The notes beneath the pieces were generated by a model. That model was given only the letters and a program-made list of their open reading frames with translations, did not search any database and was not told the DNA's origin. DNA of 64,000 bases from Lewinellaceae bacterium SD302 (lineage in GTDB: Bacteria; Bacteroidota; Bacteroidia; Chitinophagales; Saprospiraceae). Numbering within the stretch: position 1 is the stretch's first letter; each line of letters opens with the position of its first letter. Both the position numbers and the translations under genes were made by a program. The DNA is taken from the NCBI GenBank assembly GCA_002591745.1, contig PDLQ01000002.1, positions 62,001-126,000 of the forward strand, given 5' to 3'. Below are positions 17,656-26,235 of this stretch, one piece after another.

Positions 17656-18285
17656 ATGCAACCTATAACCCTTCTCTTTTCCGCCCTCACTCTGTTAATC
17701 CTAAGTACCGGTTGCGGCCCCAAAGTATATGAATCTCCCGAAGCAGCCCGGTTGACGGACGGCCACGAGATCATTGCCGTTCTGCCACCCGTCGTATCTA
17801 TTAAAGGCCGCCCTAAAGACGATCCTGAGGTACTCGCCCAGGCAGCCATTACCGATCGTGATGTTTTTCAGCGCGAGATGTATAGTTGGATGTTGCGCCG
17901 CAAGCAGCAAGGACGAATTCGCGTAGAGATTCAGGACGTGGAATCAACTATTGCCAAGTTAACCAGGGTCGGTTACTTCGATGAAAATATCCTTACCCCC
18001 GCTGAATTGGCGGAAGAGTTGGATGTAGATGCGGTTGTCTCCAGTCGTTATGATATGGCCAAGCCAATGTCGGAAGGAGCTGCCATTGCTTTGGGCATTT
18101 TATTCGGTGCCTGGGGCACGACTAATCAGATTAAGGTGAACATGACGCTACACGACCGTGGTACCCGTTCCGCTATCTGGAATTACGACTGGGTAGCTAA
18201 TGGTTCAACCTTCAGTTCTCCGGATGCTTTAGTGGAAGGTCTGATGCGCAACGCCAGCCGCCGGATGCCTTATGTAGTCAGATAA
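17656..18285 (+). CDS. Lipoprotein of unknown function
   Basis: A 209-residue lipoprotein whose signal ends LILSTGC with Cys20. The mature part alternates strands and helices; the segment VLPPVVSIKGRPKDD and the later ELDVDAVVSSRY resemble the mixed fold of CsgG/LpoB-like envelope lipoproteins, but I cannot assign a family. A glycine/alanine-rich hydrophobic stretch (GAAIALGILFGAWG) lies near 140. It stands alone between hairpins. Confidence 0.7.
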   Translation: MQPITLLFSALTLLILSTGCGPKVYESPEAARLTDGHEIIAVLPPVVSIKGRPKDDPEVLAQAAITDRDVFQREMYSWMLRRKQQGRIRVEIQDVESTIAKLTRVGYFDENILTPAELAEELDVDAVVSSRYDMAKPMSEGAAIALGILFGAWGTTNQIKVNMTLHDRGTRSAIWNYDWVANGSTFSSPDALVEGLMRNASRRMPYVVR

Positions 18286-18321
18286 CCGAAGGAGTCAACT
18301 CTGAGTAAGTTTAAGCGTTTA

Positions 18322-18356
18322 TAACGGGGATGGGGCAAATCGCTCCATCCCCGTTA
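18322..18356. terminator. Hairpin after the lipoprotein gene
   Basis: TAACGGGGATGG (18322-18333) pairs with CCATCCCCGTTA (18345-18356). It lacks a clear T tract on the plus strand, so its role as a terminator is probable rather than certain. Confidence 0.6.
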
Positions 18357-18367
18357 AAAATATACCT

Positions 18368-18472
18368 TCTCGGAAAATTTACGTGGAGCGTGAAAATCTG
18401 AAGTCATAAGCGATTGACAATGAGCGTTGGCTCTGGCTTTTTGTGACTTTGAACCACGTAAATTTTCCGAGA
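18368..18472. repeat. Perfect 19-bp inverted repeat before clpP
   Basis: TCTCGGAAAATTTACGTGG (18368-18386) and its exact reverse complement (18454-18472) enclose 67 bp. The element ends 15 bp before the clpP start. It could be a small mobile element or a long 5'-leader hairpin. Confidence 0.8.
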
Positions 18473-18487
18473 ATTAAACTAATCCTG

Positions 18488-19186
18488 ATGATTCCGCAGA
18501 ACGAATTCATGAAATATGCTACCAAGCACCTTGGTATGAGTAGCATGCACCTGGAAAACTACGCCAACCACATCGGCAACGTCGCCGCCCCTAATATCAA
18601 CGGCTTCACCCCGAACGTTATCGAAGAACGTTCCATGAACATCGCCGCGCTGGACGTTTTCAGCCGACTGATGATGGACCGTATTATTTTTATGGGCGTT
18701 GCCGTTAACGACTATGTAGCCAACGTCGTTACTGCTCAGCTCCTTTTCCTGGAAAGTACCGACCCTAAGCGAGACATCCAGATGTTTATCAATAGCCCCG
18801 GTGGTAGTGTTATTGCCGGAATGGGCATGTACGATACTATGCAATACGTTACTCCTGACGTGGCGACCATTTGTACCAGTCTCGCTGCCAGTATGGGTGC
18901 TGTATTGCTCAGTGCCGGTCACGAGGGGAAACGCTCTATTTTGCCTCACGCCCGGGTAATGATCCACCAGCCCAGCGGTGGCATGCAAGGACAGTTCTCC
19001 GACATGGAAATCAATTACAAACTGATTTCCAAGCTTCGGGAAGAACTTTACAACATCCTGGCTCAACACACAGGGAAGACCTTCGATGACATCGCCAAAG
19101 ACAGCGATCGCGACAATTGGATGACCGCAGCAGAAGCCAAAGCCTACGGTTTAGTAGACGAGGTACTGGTGCGTAAAGCTGATTAG
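18488..19186 (+). CDS. clpP: ATP-dependent Clp protease proteolytic subunit
   Basis: A 232-residue serine peptidase subunit. The catalytic triad is Ser135 (AASMGA), His160 (MIHQP) and Asp209 (DRDNWM), with the same spacing as in E. coli ClpP. The ATG at 18488 is preferred because the open frame further upstream (from 18443) runs through the 19-bp inverted repeat; it also gives PQNEFMKYATKHLG, the usual Bacteroidota opening. It forms the barrel that degrades substrates delivered by ClpX, encoded 123 bp downstream. Confidence 0.96.
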   Translation: MIPQNEFMKYATKHLGMSSMHLENYANHIGNVAAPNINGFTPNVIEERSMNIAALDVFSRLMMDRIIFMGVAVNDYVANVVTAQLLFLESTDPKRDIQMFINSPGGSVIAGMGMYDTMQYVTPDVATICTSLAASMGAVLLSAGHEGKRSILPHARVMIHQPSGGMQGQFSDMEINYKLISKLREELYNILAQHTGKTFDDIAKDSDRDNWMTAAEAKAYGLVDEVLVRKAD

Positions 19187-19204
19187 TCCGTAGGTTAATG
19201 TGAT

Positions 19205-19252
19205 GGTCTGATAGTAGTGTTCGTAGCCAAGTTGGCTTTACTGCTATCAGAC
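19205..19252. terminator. Hairpin between clpP and clpX
   Basis: GTCTGATAGTAG (19206-19217) is almost complementary to CTGCTATCAGAC (19241-19252). It may attenuate or end clpP transcripts. No T run follows, so the call is weak. Confidence 0.4.
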
Positions 19253-19309
19253 TACCATACTACTTACTACCTTTACTCCATCTAAACACAAAGTTCTACC
19301 CCCTTCCTT

Positions 19310-20608
19310 ATGATGCGTGGCAAGAAAGAATACCGTTGCTCCTTTTGTGGACGCGACAAATCTGAATCTCTGGTGCTGATCGCCGGCCTGGACGCGCATA
19401 TCTGCGAAGTCTGTGTCGAGCAAGCTCAGGAAATTGTTGTTGAGGAAATTTATGGTGGTGCTCCTCCACCGTCCGAAGATGCTCCTCCCCATGAGTTGCC
19501 GCGTAAGTCCCAGCCTTTCAAGTTGCCGAAAGGACTGACCCCGCGCAAGATCAAAGCCCACCTGGATGAATACGTGATTGGGCAAGATGAGGCGAAACGC
19601 ATCATCTCCGTTGCAGTGTATAACCACTACAAACGTCTCCGCGAGGCCGGCAAGAACGCCGACCGTAGTGACGTGGAAGTAATGATTGAAAAAAGTAACA
19701 TCCTGCTCGTCGGCCGTACTGGTACGGGTAAGACCTTACTTGCCAAAACCATTGCTAAACTGTTGCAAGTACCCTTTGCCATCGTAGATGCTACGGTATT
19801 TACCCAGGCTGGTTACGTAGGTGAAGATGTGGAAAGTATTCTTAGCCGATTGCTTCAGGTCTGTAATTTCGATGTGGAGGCCGCAGAGCGTGGAATCGTC
19901 TACATCGATGAGATCGATAAGGTTGCCCGTAAAAATGACAATCCTTCCATTACTCGCGACGTATCCGGCGAAGGCGTACAACAGGCTATGCTTAAAATGC
20001 TGGAGGGAACTGACGTGAACGTTCCTCCACAGGGCGGCCGTAAACACCCGGAACAAAAGTTGGTGAAAGTCAACACCGAAAATATACTCTTTATCTGCGG
20101 CGGAGCTTTCGAGGGCATCGAGCGGATCATCGCCCGCCGTCGCAACACGCAGGTAATTGGTTTTAGTGGTACTAAAGATGATAAACAAGCCGACGATACT
20201 CGCTTGTTGCCTTACGTAAACCACACCGATCTGCGCCGTTTCGGCCTCATCCCCGAACTCATTGGCCGGATGCCGGTACTCACTTACCTCAACCCGCTGA
20301 CCAAAGAGGCGATGCGCGATATCCTCACCGAACCTCGTAACAGCATCCTTAAGCAATTTGGGTACCTCTTCGAGCTGGAAGGGATAAAGCTGGAGTTTTC
20401 CGACGAAGCTATCGACTACGTTGCCGGAAAAGCCATCGAGTATGAGTTAGGCGCCCGTGGCTTGCGGAGTATTGTGGAAGCCATTATGACCGACGCCATG
20501 TTCAATCTGCCGGGGCAGCAGGGTATTGATACCTACACCGTAGACCTTAGCTACGCCAAAGCTAAAGTGGAAGGAAGTAAGCTGGCGGCTTTGCGGGAAG
20601 CGGCCTAA
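19310..20608 (+). CDS. clpX: ATP-dependent Clp protease ATP-binding subunit
   Basis: A 432-residue AAA+ unfoldase. The N-terminal zinc-binding domain has Cys10, Cys13, Cys32 and Cys35. Walker A is GRTGTGKT at 135-142 (Arg where most ClpX have Pro), Walker B is IVYIDEIDK, and the pore loop is GYVG. The motif [11 protein letters not shown], which helps dock ClpP and substrates, is intact. It unfolds substrates and feeds them to ClpP. A TACCTTTA element at 19268-19275 is a possible -7 site, 35 bp upstream. Confidence 0.97.
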   Translation: MMRGKKEYRCSFCGRDKSESLVLIAGLDAHICEVCVEQAQEIVVEEIYGGAPPPSEDAPPHELPRKSQPFKLPKGLTPRKIKAHLDEYVIGQDEAKRIISVAVYNHYKRLREAGKNADRSDVEVMIEKSNILLVGRTGTGKTLLAKTIAKLLQVPFAIVDATVFTQAGYVGEDVESILSRLLQVCNFDVEAAERGIVYIDEIDKVARKNDNPSITRDVSGEGVQQAMLKMLEGTDVNVPPQGGRKHPEQKLVKVNTENILFICGGAFEGIERIIARRRNTQVIGFSGTKDDKQADDTRLLPYVNHTDLRRFGLIPELIGRMPVLTYLNPLTKEAMRDILTEPRNSILKQFGYLFELEGIKLEFSDEAIDYVAGKAIEYELGARGLRSIVEAIMTDAMFNLPGQQGIDTYTVDLSYAKAKVEGSKLAALREAA

Positions 20609-20816
20609 GTAGAATGAGCTGATGGCTTAACGATGGAATGATCCAAGGTGAGTGAGTTGTCTGTTTCTGGTTAAATACCACGAACCGGTAAACCCTTATC
20701 GCTTAGGGTCGTTGAAATAAAAAGTCTCTCTACAACGCGAAGCGCAGATTCGGTAGAGTAACAATTTAGAGTAACAATTTGACATCGCATCATCTGATCA
20801 TTCAATCATCCCCAAG
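20609..20816. repeat. Gap with degenerate ATGAT/ATCATT words
   Basis: This 208-bp gap contains AATGAGCTGATGG, GATGGAATGATCC and, at its end, CATCATCTGATCATTCAATCATCC. There is also a direct repeat of GAGTAACAATTT near 20755-20780. No gene is visible. Confidence 0.6.
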
Positions 20817-21479
20817 GTGGACCGCCCGAATCACTACTCGCCCCTTTACCGTAACCTTGCGGCTATTGACCCGAAGGACCACCAGCGAATTATTCGGGAA
20901 TATGAGTACTTGGAGCAACAGATTGGCCAACTCGACCCCGATGAATACTTTAAATTGACCGTCTGGTACGTTGACGCCTTATTCGCTACCGGAGCCCATC
21001 GTCGCCATCTACTGATGGTAGACCTGGTGATCTTCGCTTCTATTGATCGCAATATTCAGTTCCTGGACGGTAAGGATATCTACCAACGGATGTTATTCCG
21101 GAAGGCTGCCAGCGCCTATCGTATTTTGGATTACGGGCTCTGCGCTCATATCTGCCGTGAGCTGATCCGCATGTACCCCGCTGATCCATCGGCCAGGCAG
21201 CTTCTGCAAAGGGCTCTTTTTCAACAGAAAAAGCCCACCTTGCAATTTGGCCGCGCCGCCGCCATTTTCTGTTTCTTGCTTACTGCCCTGGTGATTGTAA
21301 TCGATCTACTGGTAGTAAAAAACTTCTATCCGGCCGAACATCAGGCCGTAATTTGGATTCGTAATTGTGTATTCTTTGCCGGAGTATTACTTTTTGCCGG
21401 AGCTTACGGCTTGGCATTTTACCGTTCCAGACGAGGAGTACAACAATATCTGAAAACCATAAAGAGTAAAACAGTTTGA
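20817..21479 (+). CDS. Membrane protein of unknown function
   Basis: A 220-residue protein with a cytosolic-looking, helical first 140 residues and two membrane helices near 143-163 and 180-200. The only usual start in the open frame is a GTG, directly after an ATCATT repeat tract; upstream in frame there is a TAA at 20772. I do not recognise a family. The N-terminal part could be TPR-like. It ends 2 bp before the nucleotidyltransferase start and is probably co-transcribed with it. Confidence 0.7.
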   Translation: MDRPNHYSPLYRNLAAIDPKDHQRIIREYEYLEQQIGQLDPDEYFKLTVWYVDALFATGAHRRHLLMVDLVIFASIDRNIQFLDGKDIYQRMLFRKAASAYRILDYGLCAHICRELIRMYPADPSARQLLQRALFQQKKPTLQFGRAAAIFCFLLTALVIVIDLLVVKNFYPAEHQAVIWIRNCVFFAGVLLFAGAYGLAFYRSRRGVQQYLKTIKSKTV

Positions 21480-21481
21480 TT

Positions 21482-22387
21482 ATGACCAAACCCAGTTTAG
21501 TAATTCTAGCCGCCGGAATGGGCAGCCGCTATGGCGGCCTCAAGCAGATTGATGGCGTCGGCCCCAGTGAAGAGGGGATTATCGAATACAGTATTTATGA
21601 TGCCATCCAGGCCGGTTTCGGTAAGGTCGTTTTCATAATCCGCAAAGATATCGAAGCGCCATTCCGCGAAAAATTCGATGGCAAATTCGGAGACAAGATC
21701 GAAATCGCCTACGCTTTTCAGGAAATGAACAGTTTCGTTCCCGCCGGAATCGACCCCGCCGAACGCGAAAAACCCTGGGGAACGGCTCACGCCATGCTGG
21801 TAGCCAAGGATGTGGTCAACGAACCTTTCGCCGTAATCAACGCCGACGACTATTACGGCAGCAAAGCCTTTAAGCAGATCGCTTCTTTCCTGGTCGCCGA
21901 GGCTAGTCCGGAACTACACTGTATGGTCGGTTACGTACTACACCGCACCCTTAGTAAGCATGGAACGGTCAACCGTGGCGTTACCATTGCCAGCCAAGAC
22001 ATGCTGCTGGAAACCGTGAAGGAACGCCTTAAGATCCAGAGGGGAACCGATGAGAAAGTTACTTTCCTCGGCGAAGACGGCCACCGTTACGAATTGGCCG
22101 ACGATAGCCTGGTGTCCATGAATTTCTGGGGTTTCCATCCGAGTATCTTCGATCGTACTCAGGAAATGTTCGATCAGTTCGCCAATGATCATAAGGGACA
22201 ACCCAGGGCCGAGTTCCTCATTCCCGAGGTAGTGGATGCCATGATCAACGATGGCTCCGCCAAATTCAAAGTCCTGAAAAGCGACGACCGCTGGTACGGT
22301 GTCACTTACCAGGAGGATAAGCCTAAAGTACAGGAAGCATTCGCGCTTTTGTATGAAGAAGGAGCTTACCCTAGTCCGTTGTTTTAG
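21482..22387 (+). CDS. Sugar-phosphate nucleotidyltransferase
   Basis: A 301-residue NTP-transferase-family enzyme that should join a sugar 1-phosphate to an NTP. The signature LAAGMGSRYGGLKQID is at the N-terminus, the metal-binding NADD-Y motif occurs as VINADDYYG, and the acceptor region FWGFHPSIF is later. It is related to glucose-1-phosphate thymidylyl/uridylyltransferases but shorter and divergent; the nucleotide and sugar cannot be read. The ATG at 21482 is preferred over an upstream TTG. Confidence 0.85.
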   Translation: MTKPSLVILAAGMGSRYGGLKQIDGVGPSEEGIIEYSIYDAIQAGFGKVVFIIRKDIEAPFREKFDGKFGDKIEIAYAFQEMNSFVPAGIDPAEREKPWGTAHAMLVAKDVVNEPFAVINADDYYGSKAFKQIASFLVAEASPELHCMVGYVLHRTLSKHGTVNRGVTIASQDMLLETVKERLKIQRGTDEKVTFLGEDGHRYELADDSLVSMNFWGFHPSIFDRTQEMFDQFANDHKGQPRAEFLIPEVVDAMINDGSAKFKVLKSDDRWYGVTYQEDKPKVQEAFALLYEEGAYPSPLF

Positions 22388-22427
22388 CGAACAATGACTT
22401 AGATCATTGCCTCATTAGATCATTGCT
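22388..22427. repeat. ATCATT repeat tract between convergent genes
   Basis: Words such as AGATCATTGCCTCATTAGATCATTG fill the short gap between the nucleotidyltransferase and the sulfurtransferase and continue a few bases into the latter's 3' end. Confidence 0.6.
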
Positions 22428-23270
22428 TCATTTTATCATTAAAAGATACTCACTCCAGCTCCCGGCATACAGGCCCGGCATTTCGCCGTAGGCATGATAA
22501 TACGCCAGGATATTATGGCAGGCCGTTACGCCGGAGCCACAGTAGAAAACATTTTGAGCCGCTTGTTCCTTCAGGGGAGCAAAGCGGCTTTTTAATTCGG
22601 TTACGGGCTTGAAGTTGCCTTCCTTATCCAGGTTCTCCGGCCAGGGCAGGTTAATGGCACCTTCGATGTGACCGGCCACGGGGTCAATAGGTTCGTGCTC
22701 GCCACGGTAGCGCTCTGGGGTGCGGGAATCGACGAGGGTGAAATTTTCGGACAAACGGATCTTATCTACTTCCGCTCTGTTGTAGGTCCTGACCTGGGCA
22801 GGGTGGGGTGTCTTCAAAGTAGCCAAGTTGGTAAACGCCCGTTCGTCATTGGCTATTTGCTGCTTTTGTACGTATGTCTCCCAAGCCGGAAAGCCACCCT
22901 CCAGTACGGCAACGTTTTGGTGCCCTATCCATTTGAACATCCACCAGGCGCGAGCGGCAATACCTCCAAATTTACTATCGTAGAGCACAACTTGCTGGTC
23001 ACCACCGGGCGTAAAATCCTTGGACTTTATAACCTCAATAAATTTTTCTTTGGTAGGTAGTGGGTGGCGGCCGGTTTGCCCGGGGATAATTGCTCCCGAT
23101 AGATCCTCGTCTAGGTGGAGGAAATGAGCATTGGCAATTCGGTTTCGTCGCCAGTTCTCCCGACCGGCACCGGGGTTTGTAAGGTCGTGGTGGCAGTCGA
23201 ATACCAATACGTCTTCAGGTGCATTCAGCAGGCTTTGCAACTGATTGGGGGTGATGATGGCCTTGTACAT
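22428..23270 (-). CDS. 3-mercaptopyruvate/thiosulfate sulfurtransferase
   Basis: A 280-residue tandem-rhodanese sulfurtransferase, moving sulfur from mercaptopyruvate or thiosulfate to an acceptor. The catalytic Cys244 is in CGSGVTA, the mercaptopyruvate-sulfurtransferase-like variant of the loop. The first rhodanese half is inactive, with VLFYDSKFGGIAARAWWM-like sequence. The start at 23270 (MYKAIITP) is preferred to a longer frame that would overlap the upstream DUF2141 gene. Only 2 bp separate the two genes, so they share a transcript. Confidence 0.88.
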   Translation of the reverse strand: MYKAIITPNQLQSLLNAPEDVLVFDCHHDLTNPGAGRENWRRNRIANAHFLHLDEDLSGAIIPGQTGRHPLPTKEKFIEVIKSKDFTPGGDQQVVLYDSKFGGIAARAWWMFKWIGHQNVAVLEGGFPAWETYVQKQQIANDERAFTNLATLKTPHPAQVRTYNRAEVDKIRLSENFTLVDSRTPERYRGEHEPIDPVAGHIEGAINLPWPENLDKEGNFKPVTELKSRFAPLKEQAAQNVFYCGSGVTACHNILAYYHAYGEMPGLYAGSWSEYLLMIK

Positions 23271-23272
23271 AA

Positions 23273-23707
23273 CTACTGCTCTTTCCAAAATTTTAGTTCG
23301 AGGGATAATTCCGCCTTTCTGCGGTCTCCAGAGACAATGACCTCCTCCCACTCCGGAGCGCGCCATTTGGAGGCCGGGACACCGGAAAAAGCGTAAGGCT
23401 CGCTCGGCACACCAAAGAAATTTCGGTTGAGTTTGCCGTCGTTGTTGAGGTCGTGATAAGCAGCAATGGCAAAATCACCCTCCGGAAGATCGCTCAGTTT
23501 GAGTTGAATGGGCAGCTTGTTCTTCACCAGTTCGATAACCTGGCCGGAAACGGGTTCTTCTCTCGCCAGGGCATCGGCATCGTCAAATACAGCGAGGCGA
23601 ATTACACCCTTTCCGGGAGCCGTGGAAGTAAGTTTCAGTGCTATCGAGTCTGGTGCTGAATCGGCAAATCCCAGCAACACCAAAACGATAAAGAATATAC
23701 TCTTCAT
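23273..23707 (-). CDS. Secreted DUF2141 protein
   Basis: A 144-residue exported protein with a signal peptide (MKSIFFIVLVLLGFADS). The mature part matches the DUF2141 pattern: GVIRLAVFDDADAL, LPEGDFAIAAYHDLNNDGKLNRNFFGVPSEPYAFS. It is predicted to be a small periplasmic beta sandwich of unknown role. It is transcribed with the sulfurtransferase. Confidence 0.85.
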   Translation of the reverse strand: MKSIFFIVLVLLGFADSAPDSIALKLTSTAPGKGVIRLAVFDDADALAREEPVSGQVIELVKNKLPIQLKLSDLPEGDFAIAAYHDLNNDGKLNRNFFGVPSEPYAFSGVPASKWRAPEWEEVIVSGDRRKAELSLELKFWKEQ

Positions 23708-23749
23708 GCTGCAAAATGTTTCTTAAGTATTCAAGAGCGATACTTCTGA

Positions 23750-23904
23750 GAGCTTGTTTGGGAATTGCTATGAACTGAAAAACAATGATTAATGGTTCTG
23801 ACTATACCATAAAATTGTGAGCTTGGCGGGTCAAGCGATCTATTTTTGGTGACGCCAGGTTCATAAATGCTTGTTTTTCAGGAAATAGAAATCCAAACAA
23901 GCTC
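23750..23904 (+). mobile_element. 155-bp MITE-like element, copy A
   Basis: The element has 12-bp terminal inverted repeats (GAGCTTGTTTGG ... CCAAACAAGCTC) and is flanked by TGA and TAA. A copy in opposite orientation at 52780-52934 differs at only three positions by my reading. It has no coding capacity. Ends starting GAG and TNA-type duplications would fit a relative of an IS5-family transposon, which is inference. Confidence 0.85.
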
Positions 23905-23934
23905 TAAGTTATCATTCCTTCGGGAACATAAAAA

Positions 23935-23966
23935 ACGGCGCTTACCACGTTACGGGGTAAGCGCCG
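23935..23966 (-). terminator. Terminator of the bacilliredoxin gene
   Basis: CGGCGCTTACC (23936-23946) and GGTAAGCGCCG (23956-23966) form a perfect 11-bp stem. On the minus strand it is followed by TTTTTT. Confidence 0.88.
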
Positions 23967-23997
23967 ATCCGTTTTAACGGGATTTTAATTTTCCAGA

Positions 23998-24411
23998 CTA
24001 GCAGTAGCGATCGTAGGCCAGTTTCAGGTTAGCGGCAATGATCTCGGCGCTACGGCCTTCGATGTGGTGGCGCTCTAAAAAGTGGACCAACTCTCCATCT
24101 TTAAACAGGGCAATGGCGGGGCTACTGGGGGGGTAGGGGAGCAGAAACTCGCGAGCGGTAGCCGTGGCTTCCCGGTCTACACCGGCAAAAACGGTGTAAA
24201 GTTTATCCGGAGACTTGTCGTTTTGAACGGAAATTTTGGCACCGGGACGGGCATTTGCAGCCGCGCAGCCACAGACGGAATTGACGACCACCAGGGCGGT
24301 ACCTTCCTTTTTGCTCAGAGCCTCGGTCACCGAATCGGCGGTCTTGAGACCGGTAAAACCATGGTCCGTCAGATCACGTGACATGGGAACAGTTAGTTCA
24401 ACGGGGTACAT
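23998..24411 (-). CDS. BrxA/BrxB-family bacilliredoxin
   Basis: A 137-residue thioredoxin-fold protein of the BrxA/BrxB (YphP/YqiW) family. The CGC active site is at 47-49 in VVVNSVCGCAAANARPGA. In Firmicutes these proteins remove bacillithiol from oxidised proteins; whether this organism makes bacillithiol is not shown here. FLERHHIEGRSAEIIAANL is the conserved C-terminal helix. The gene is monocistronic, with its own terminator; TGCTACTTTG in its own orientation lies 40 bp upstream. Confidence 0.92.
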   Translation of the reverse strand: MYPVELTVPMSRDLTDHGFTGLKTADSVTEALSKKEGTALVVVNSVCGCAAANARPGAKISVQNDKSPDKLYTVFAGVDREATATAREFLLPYPPSSPAIALFKDGELVHFLERHHIEGRSAEIIAANLKLAYDRYC

Positions 24412-24828
24412 ATTCTTTTAATTATTAGTTATCAATTGGGATTATGGCTTCAAAGTAGCAGCGTTTCCGGACAAGACATCGTCTGAATGGTCGAGAAACT
24501 AGCGACCTGAAGACTGTCTTCTTGTTCCATCAATCCCCCGTGGAGGACTTCCGGTCCGACGTACTCGTCAAAGCGGCCACAACGACATGCCAGACGCCCC
24601 GTGCCAGGAATTTCAGCAAGGCTGTTTTGAACAGTGTGCCGTCCTGACTTAGTCATGCACTGTTAAACTGATCAAAACGGTTCCCCGGAAACTCTGCTAC
24701 TTTGCTAGCCAAAATAGCTCGCAAATTTACGATATTTGCGAACCAACTTCGGATATACATACAACCCGCTTCGATCAATTGTTGTCGCAGACAATCTAAA
24801 CCGATGCGATGAGACGTAACTTTTACCC
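24412..24828. other. 417-bp gap with an inverted-repeat element
   Basis: The gap holds the element at 24451-24704 described separately. I see no gene. A fragment GGAGGACTTCCGGTCCGACGT near 24542 resembles the arms of the hairpin at 52954-53032. Confidence 0.6.
24451..24704. repeat. MITE-like inverted-repeat element ending in TGCTACTTTG
   Basis: The left end reads CAAAGTAGCAGCGTTTCCGG and the right end CCGGAAACTCTGCTACTTTG, nearly exact reverse complements. The flanks also match loosely (GGCTT before, CTAGCC after). The 254-bp span has no visible gene. Confidence 0.7.
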
Positions 24829-25212
24829 ATGAAAAGCTATCTGCCTATCCTGGGAGCCATCCTGCTCCTGACCATCGCAGCCTGTACGACGGACGCCCTG
24901 CCGGAACCGGAAATCACGCCTTGCGATGGAATTGAGCCGACTTACATAGACGATATCCGACCCATCATCGAAGCTTCTTGTGCCTACGCTGGTTGCCACC
25001 TGGGAGATGCCCCCGGAATTTACGTGGACTATGAAGGTATGCTGCCGAACCTGGAAAGTGGCTTGCTCCGAGAAAGAACGATTGATCTCCAGGATGATGA
25101 CGTCTTTGGAATGCCGCCGGAATATGCTCCCGAGGACCGCCCCCGTAGCTTGACGGAAGAAGAATTGCTCTTGATCGACTGCTGGTTAACAGCCGGATTT
25201 CCCGAAATGTAA
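24829..25212 (+). CDS. Lipoprotein with a CX4CH heme-like motif
   Basis: A 127-residue lipoprotein (signal ending IAAC, Cys19). The segment VRPIIEASCAYAGCH-type reads IRPIIEASCAYAGCHLG, with Cys51, Cys56 and His57. That is CX4CH rather than the classical CXXCH, a spacing seen in some Bacteroidota cytochrome-like proteins. If heme is attached, the protein is a small envelope electron carrier. It precedes a DUF5777 barrel by 15 bp, and the two probably work together. Confidence 0.75.
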   Translation: MKSYLPILGAILLLTIAACTTDALPEPEITPCDGIEPTYIDDIRPIIEASCAYAGCHLGDAPGIYVDYEGMLPNLESGLLRERTIDLQDDDVFGMPPEYAPEDRPRSLTEEELLLIDCWLTAGFPEM

Positions 25213-25227
25213 TTACCCCCCGTATTC

Positions 25228-26118
25228 ATGAACTACCGCAACTTACTACTCTTGGTGCTGGCCTTTTGCTGCACTGTCCTTACCGCTCAGGAAGAGCGTG
25301 TTTACCGCACTTTTAAGGATACCCGCGCCGTGAACGTACACTCCGTGGAAACCCTGCCGGCTAAAAAGCTGGATGTGCGCATTAGTCACCGCTTCGGCGA
25401 TATGTTTGGCGATGAGGGCGGCTGGCCTACTTTCTACGGTCTGGAACGGGCCGAGGACGTTGCGATCGGTGCCGAATACGGTTTCTCCGATAACTTCACC
25501 GCCGGTATTTACCGCGCCAAAGGTGCCGGCAGCACGCCGGACAACGACACCGGCTTACGGCAGTTGCTGAACGGTATCTTCAAATATCGTGTTTTGCACC
25601 AGACGACGGGAAAGAAAATGCCGCTCTCGGCCGCGCTGGTACTCACCAGCAGTTTTTCTACCTCCACTAAACTGGAGGGCAACGAGAACCAGATTCGCAG
25701 TTTCCCGAAATTCGCCCACCGCTTTGCTTTCAATCTTCAAGCTGTACTAGCCCGGAAATTCGGTGACAATTTCAGCGCTCAGGTCATTCCGGGAGTAACC
25801 CACCGCAACCTGGTGCCCTTTGCCGGTGAGAATACGATCTTCAGTCTGGGCGTAGCGGGGCGTTTGCAAGTCAGCCGCGTGCTGGGCATCCTGGCCGACG
25901 TGACCTATCCGTTCAGCGAAACCCAGAATAACCTGACCGGTTACTATCCGGCGATTGGCTTTGGTTTCGAGTTCGATACCGGCGGCCACGTCTTTCAACT
26001 GAACCTGACGAATGCCAAAGGTATCTTTGAAACGGACTTTATCCCGTACACGACCAGTGACTGGACGAAGGGAGAGTTTCGGATCGGGTTTACGATCAGT
26101 CGGTGGTTCAATCTATGA
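25228..26118 (+). CDS. DUF5777 outer-membrane beta-barrel protein
   Basis: A 296-residue exported protein with signal MNYRNLLLLVLAFCCTVLTAQ. The mature part opens with TFKDTRAVNVHSVETLPAKKLDVRISHRFGDM, the characteristic DUF5777 start, and continues as alternating strands ending in GFTISRWFNL, a barrel-type C-terminus. Function is not known. It follows the heme-type lipoprotein gene closely and is probably in one operon with it. Confidence 0.85.
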   Translation: MNYRNLLLLVLAFCCTVLTAQEERVYRTFKDTRAVNVHSVETLPAKKLDVRISHRFGDMFGDEGGWPTFYGLERAEDVAIGAEYGFSDNFTAGIYRAKGAGSTPDNDTGLRQLLNGIFKYRVLHQTTGKKMPLSAALVLTSSFSTSTKLEGNENQIRSFPKFAHRFAFNLQAVLARKFGDNFSAQVIPGVTHRNLVPFAGENTIFSLGVAGRLQVSRVLGILADVTYPFSETQNNLTGYYPAIGFGFEFDTGGHVFQLNLTNAKGIFETDFIPYTTSDWTKGEFRIGFTISRWFNL

Positions 26119-26235
26119 TAGTTTCCTGAAAGCGCGAAGCCCCTCGCCCAAAAGGACGGGAGCTTCGCTAAAAATTGCTGAGCTAATATCTTAGCTCTGG
26201 GTTATGTGTATCCGTAAAGCGGATACGTGTTTTGG

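Noticed and set aside
19712-19735. Defective Walker A in ClpX because of GRTGTGKT
   Set aside because: Only the second, non-essential position differs from GPTGSGKT; the GKT and all other AAA+ motifs are intact.
24451-24704. Possible CRISPR or small RNA locus from the repeats
   Set aside because: There are only two inverted arms and no regularly spaced direct repeats; an inverted-repeat element is the simpler reading.
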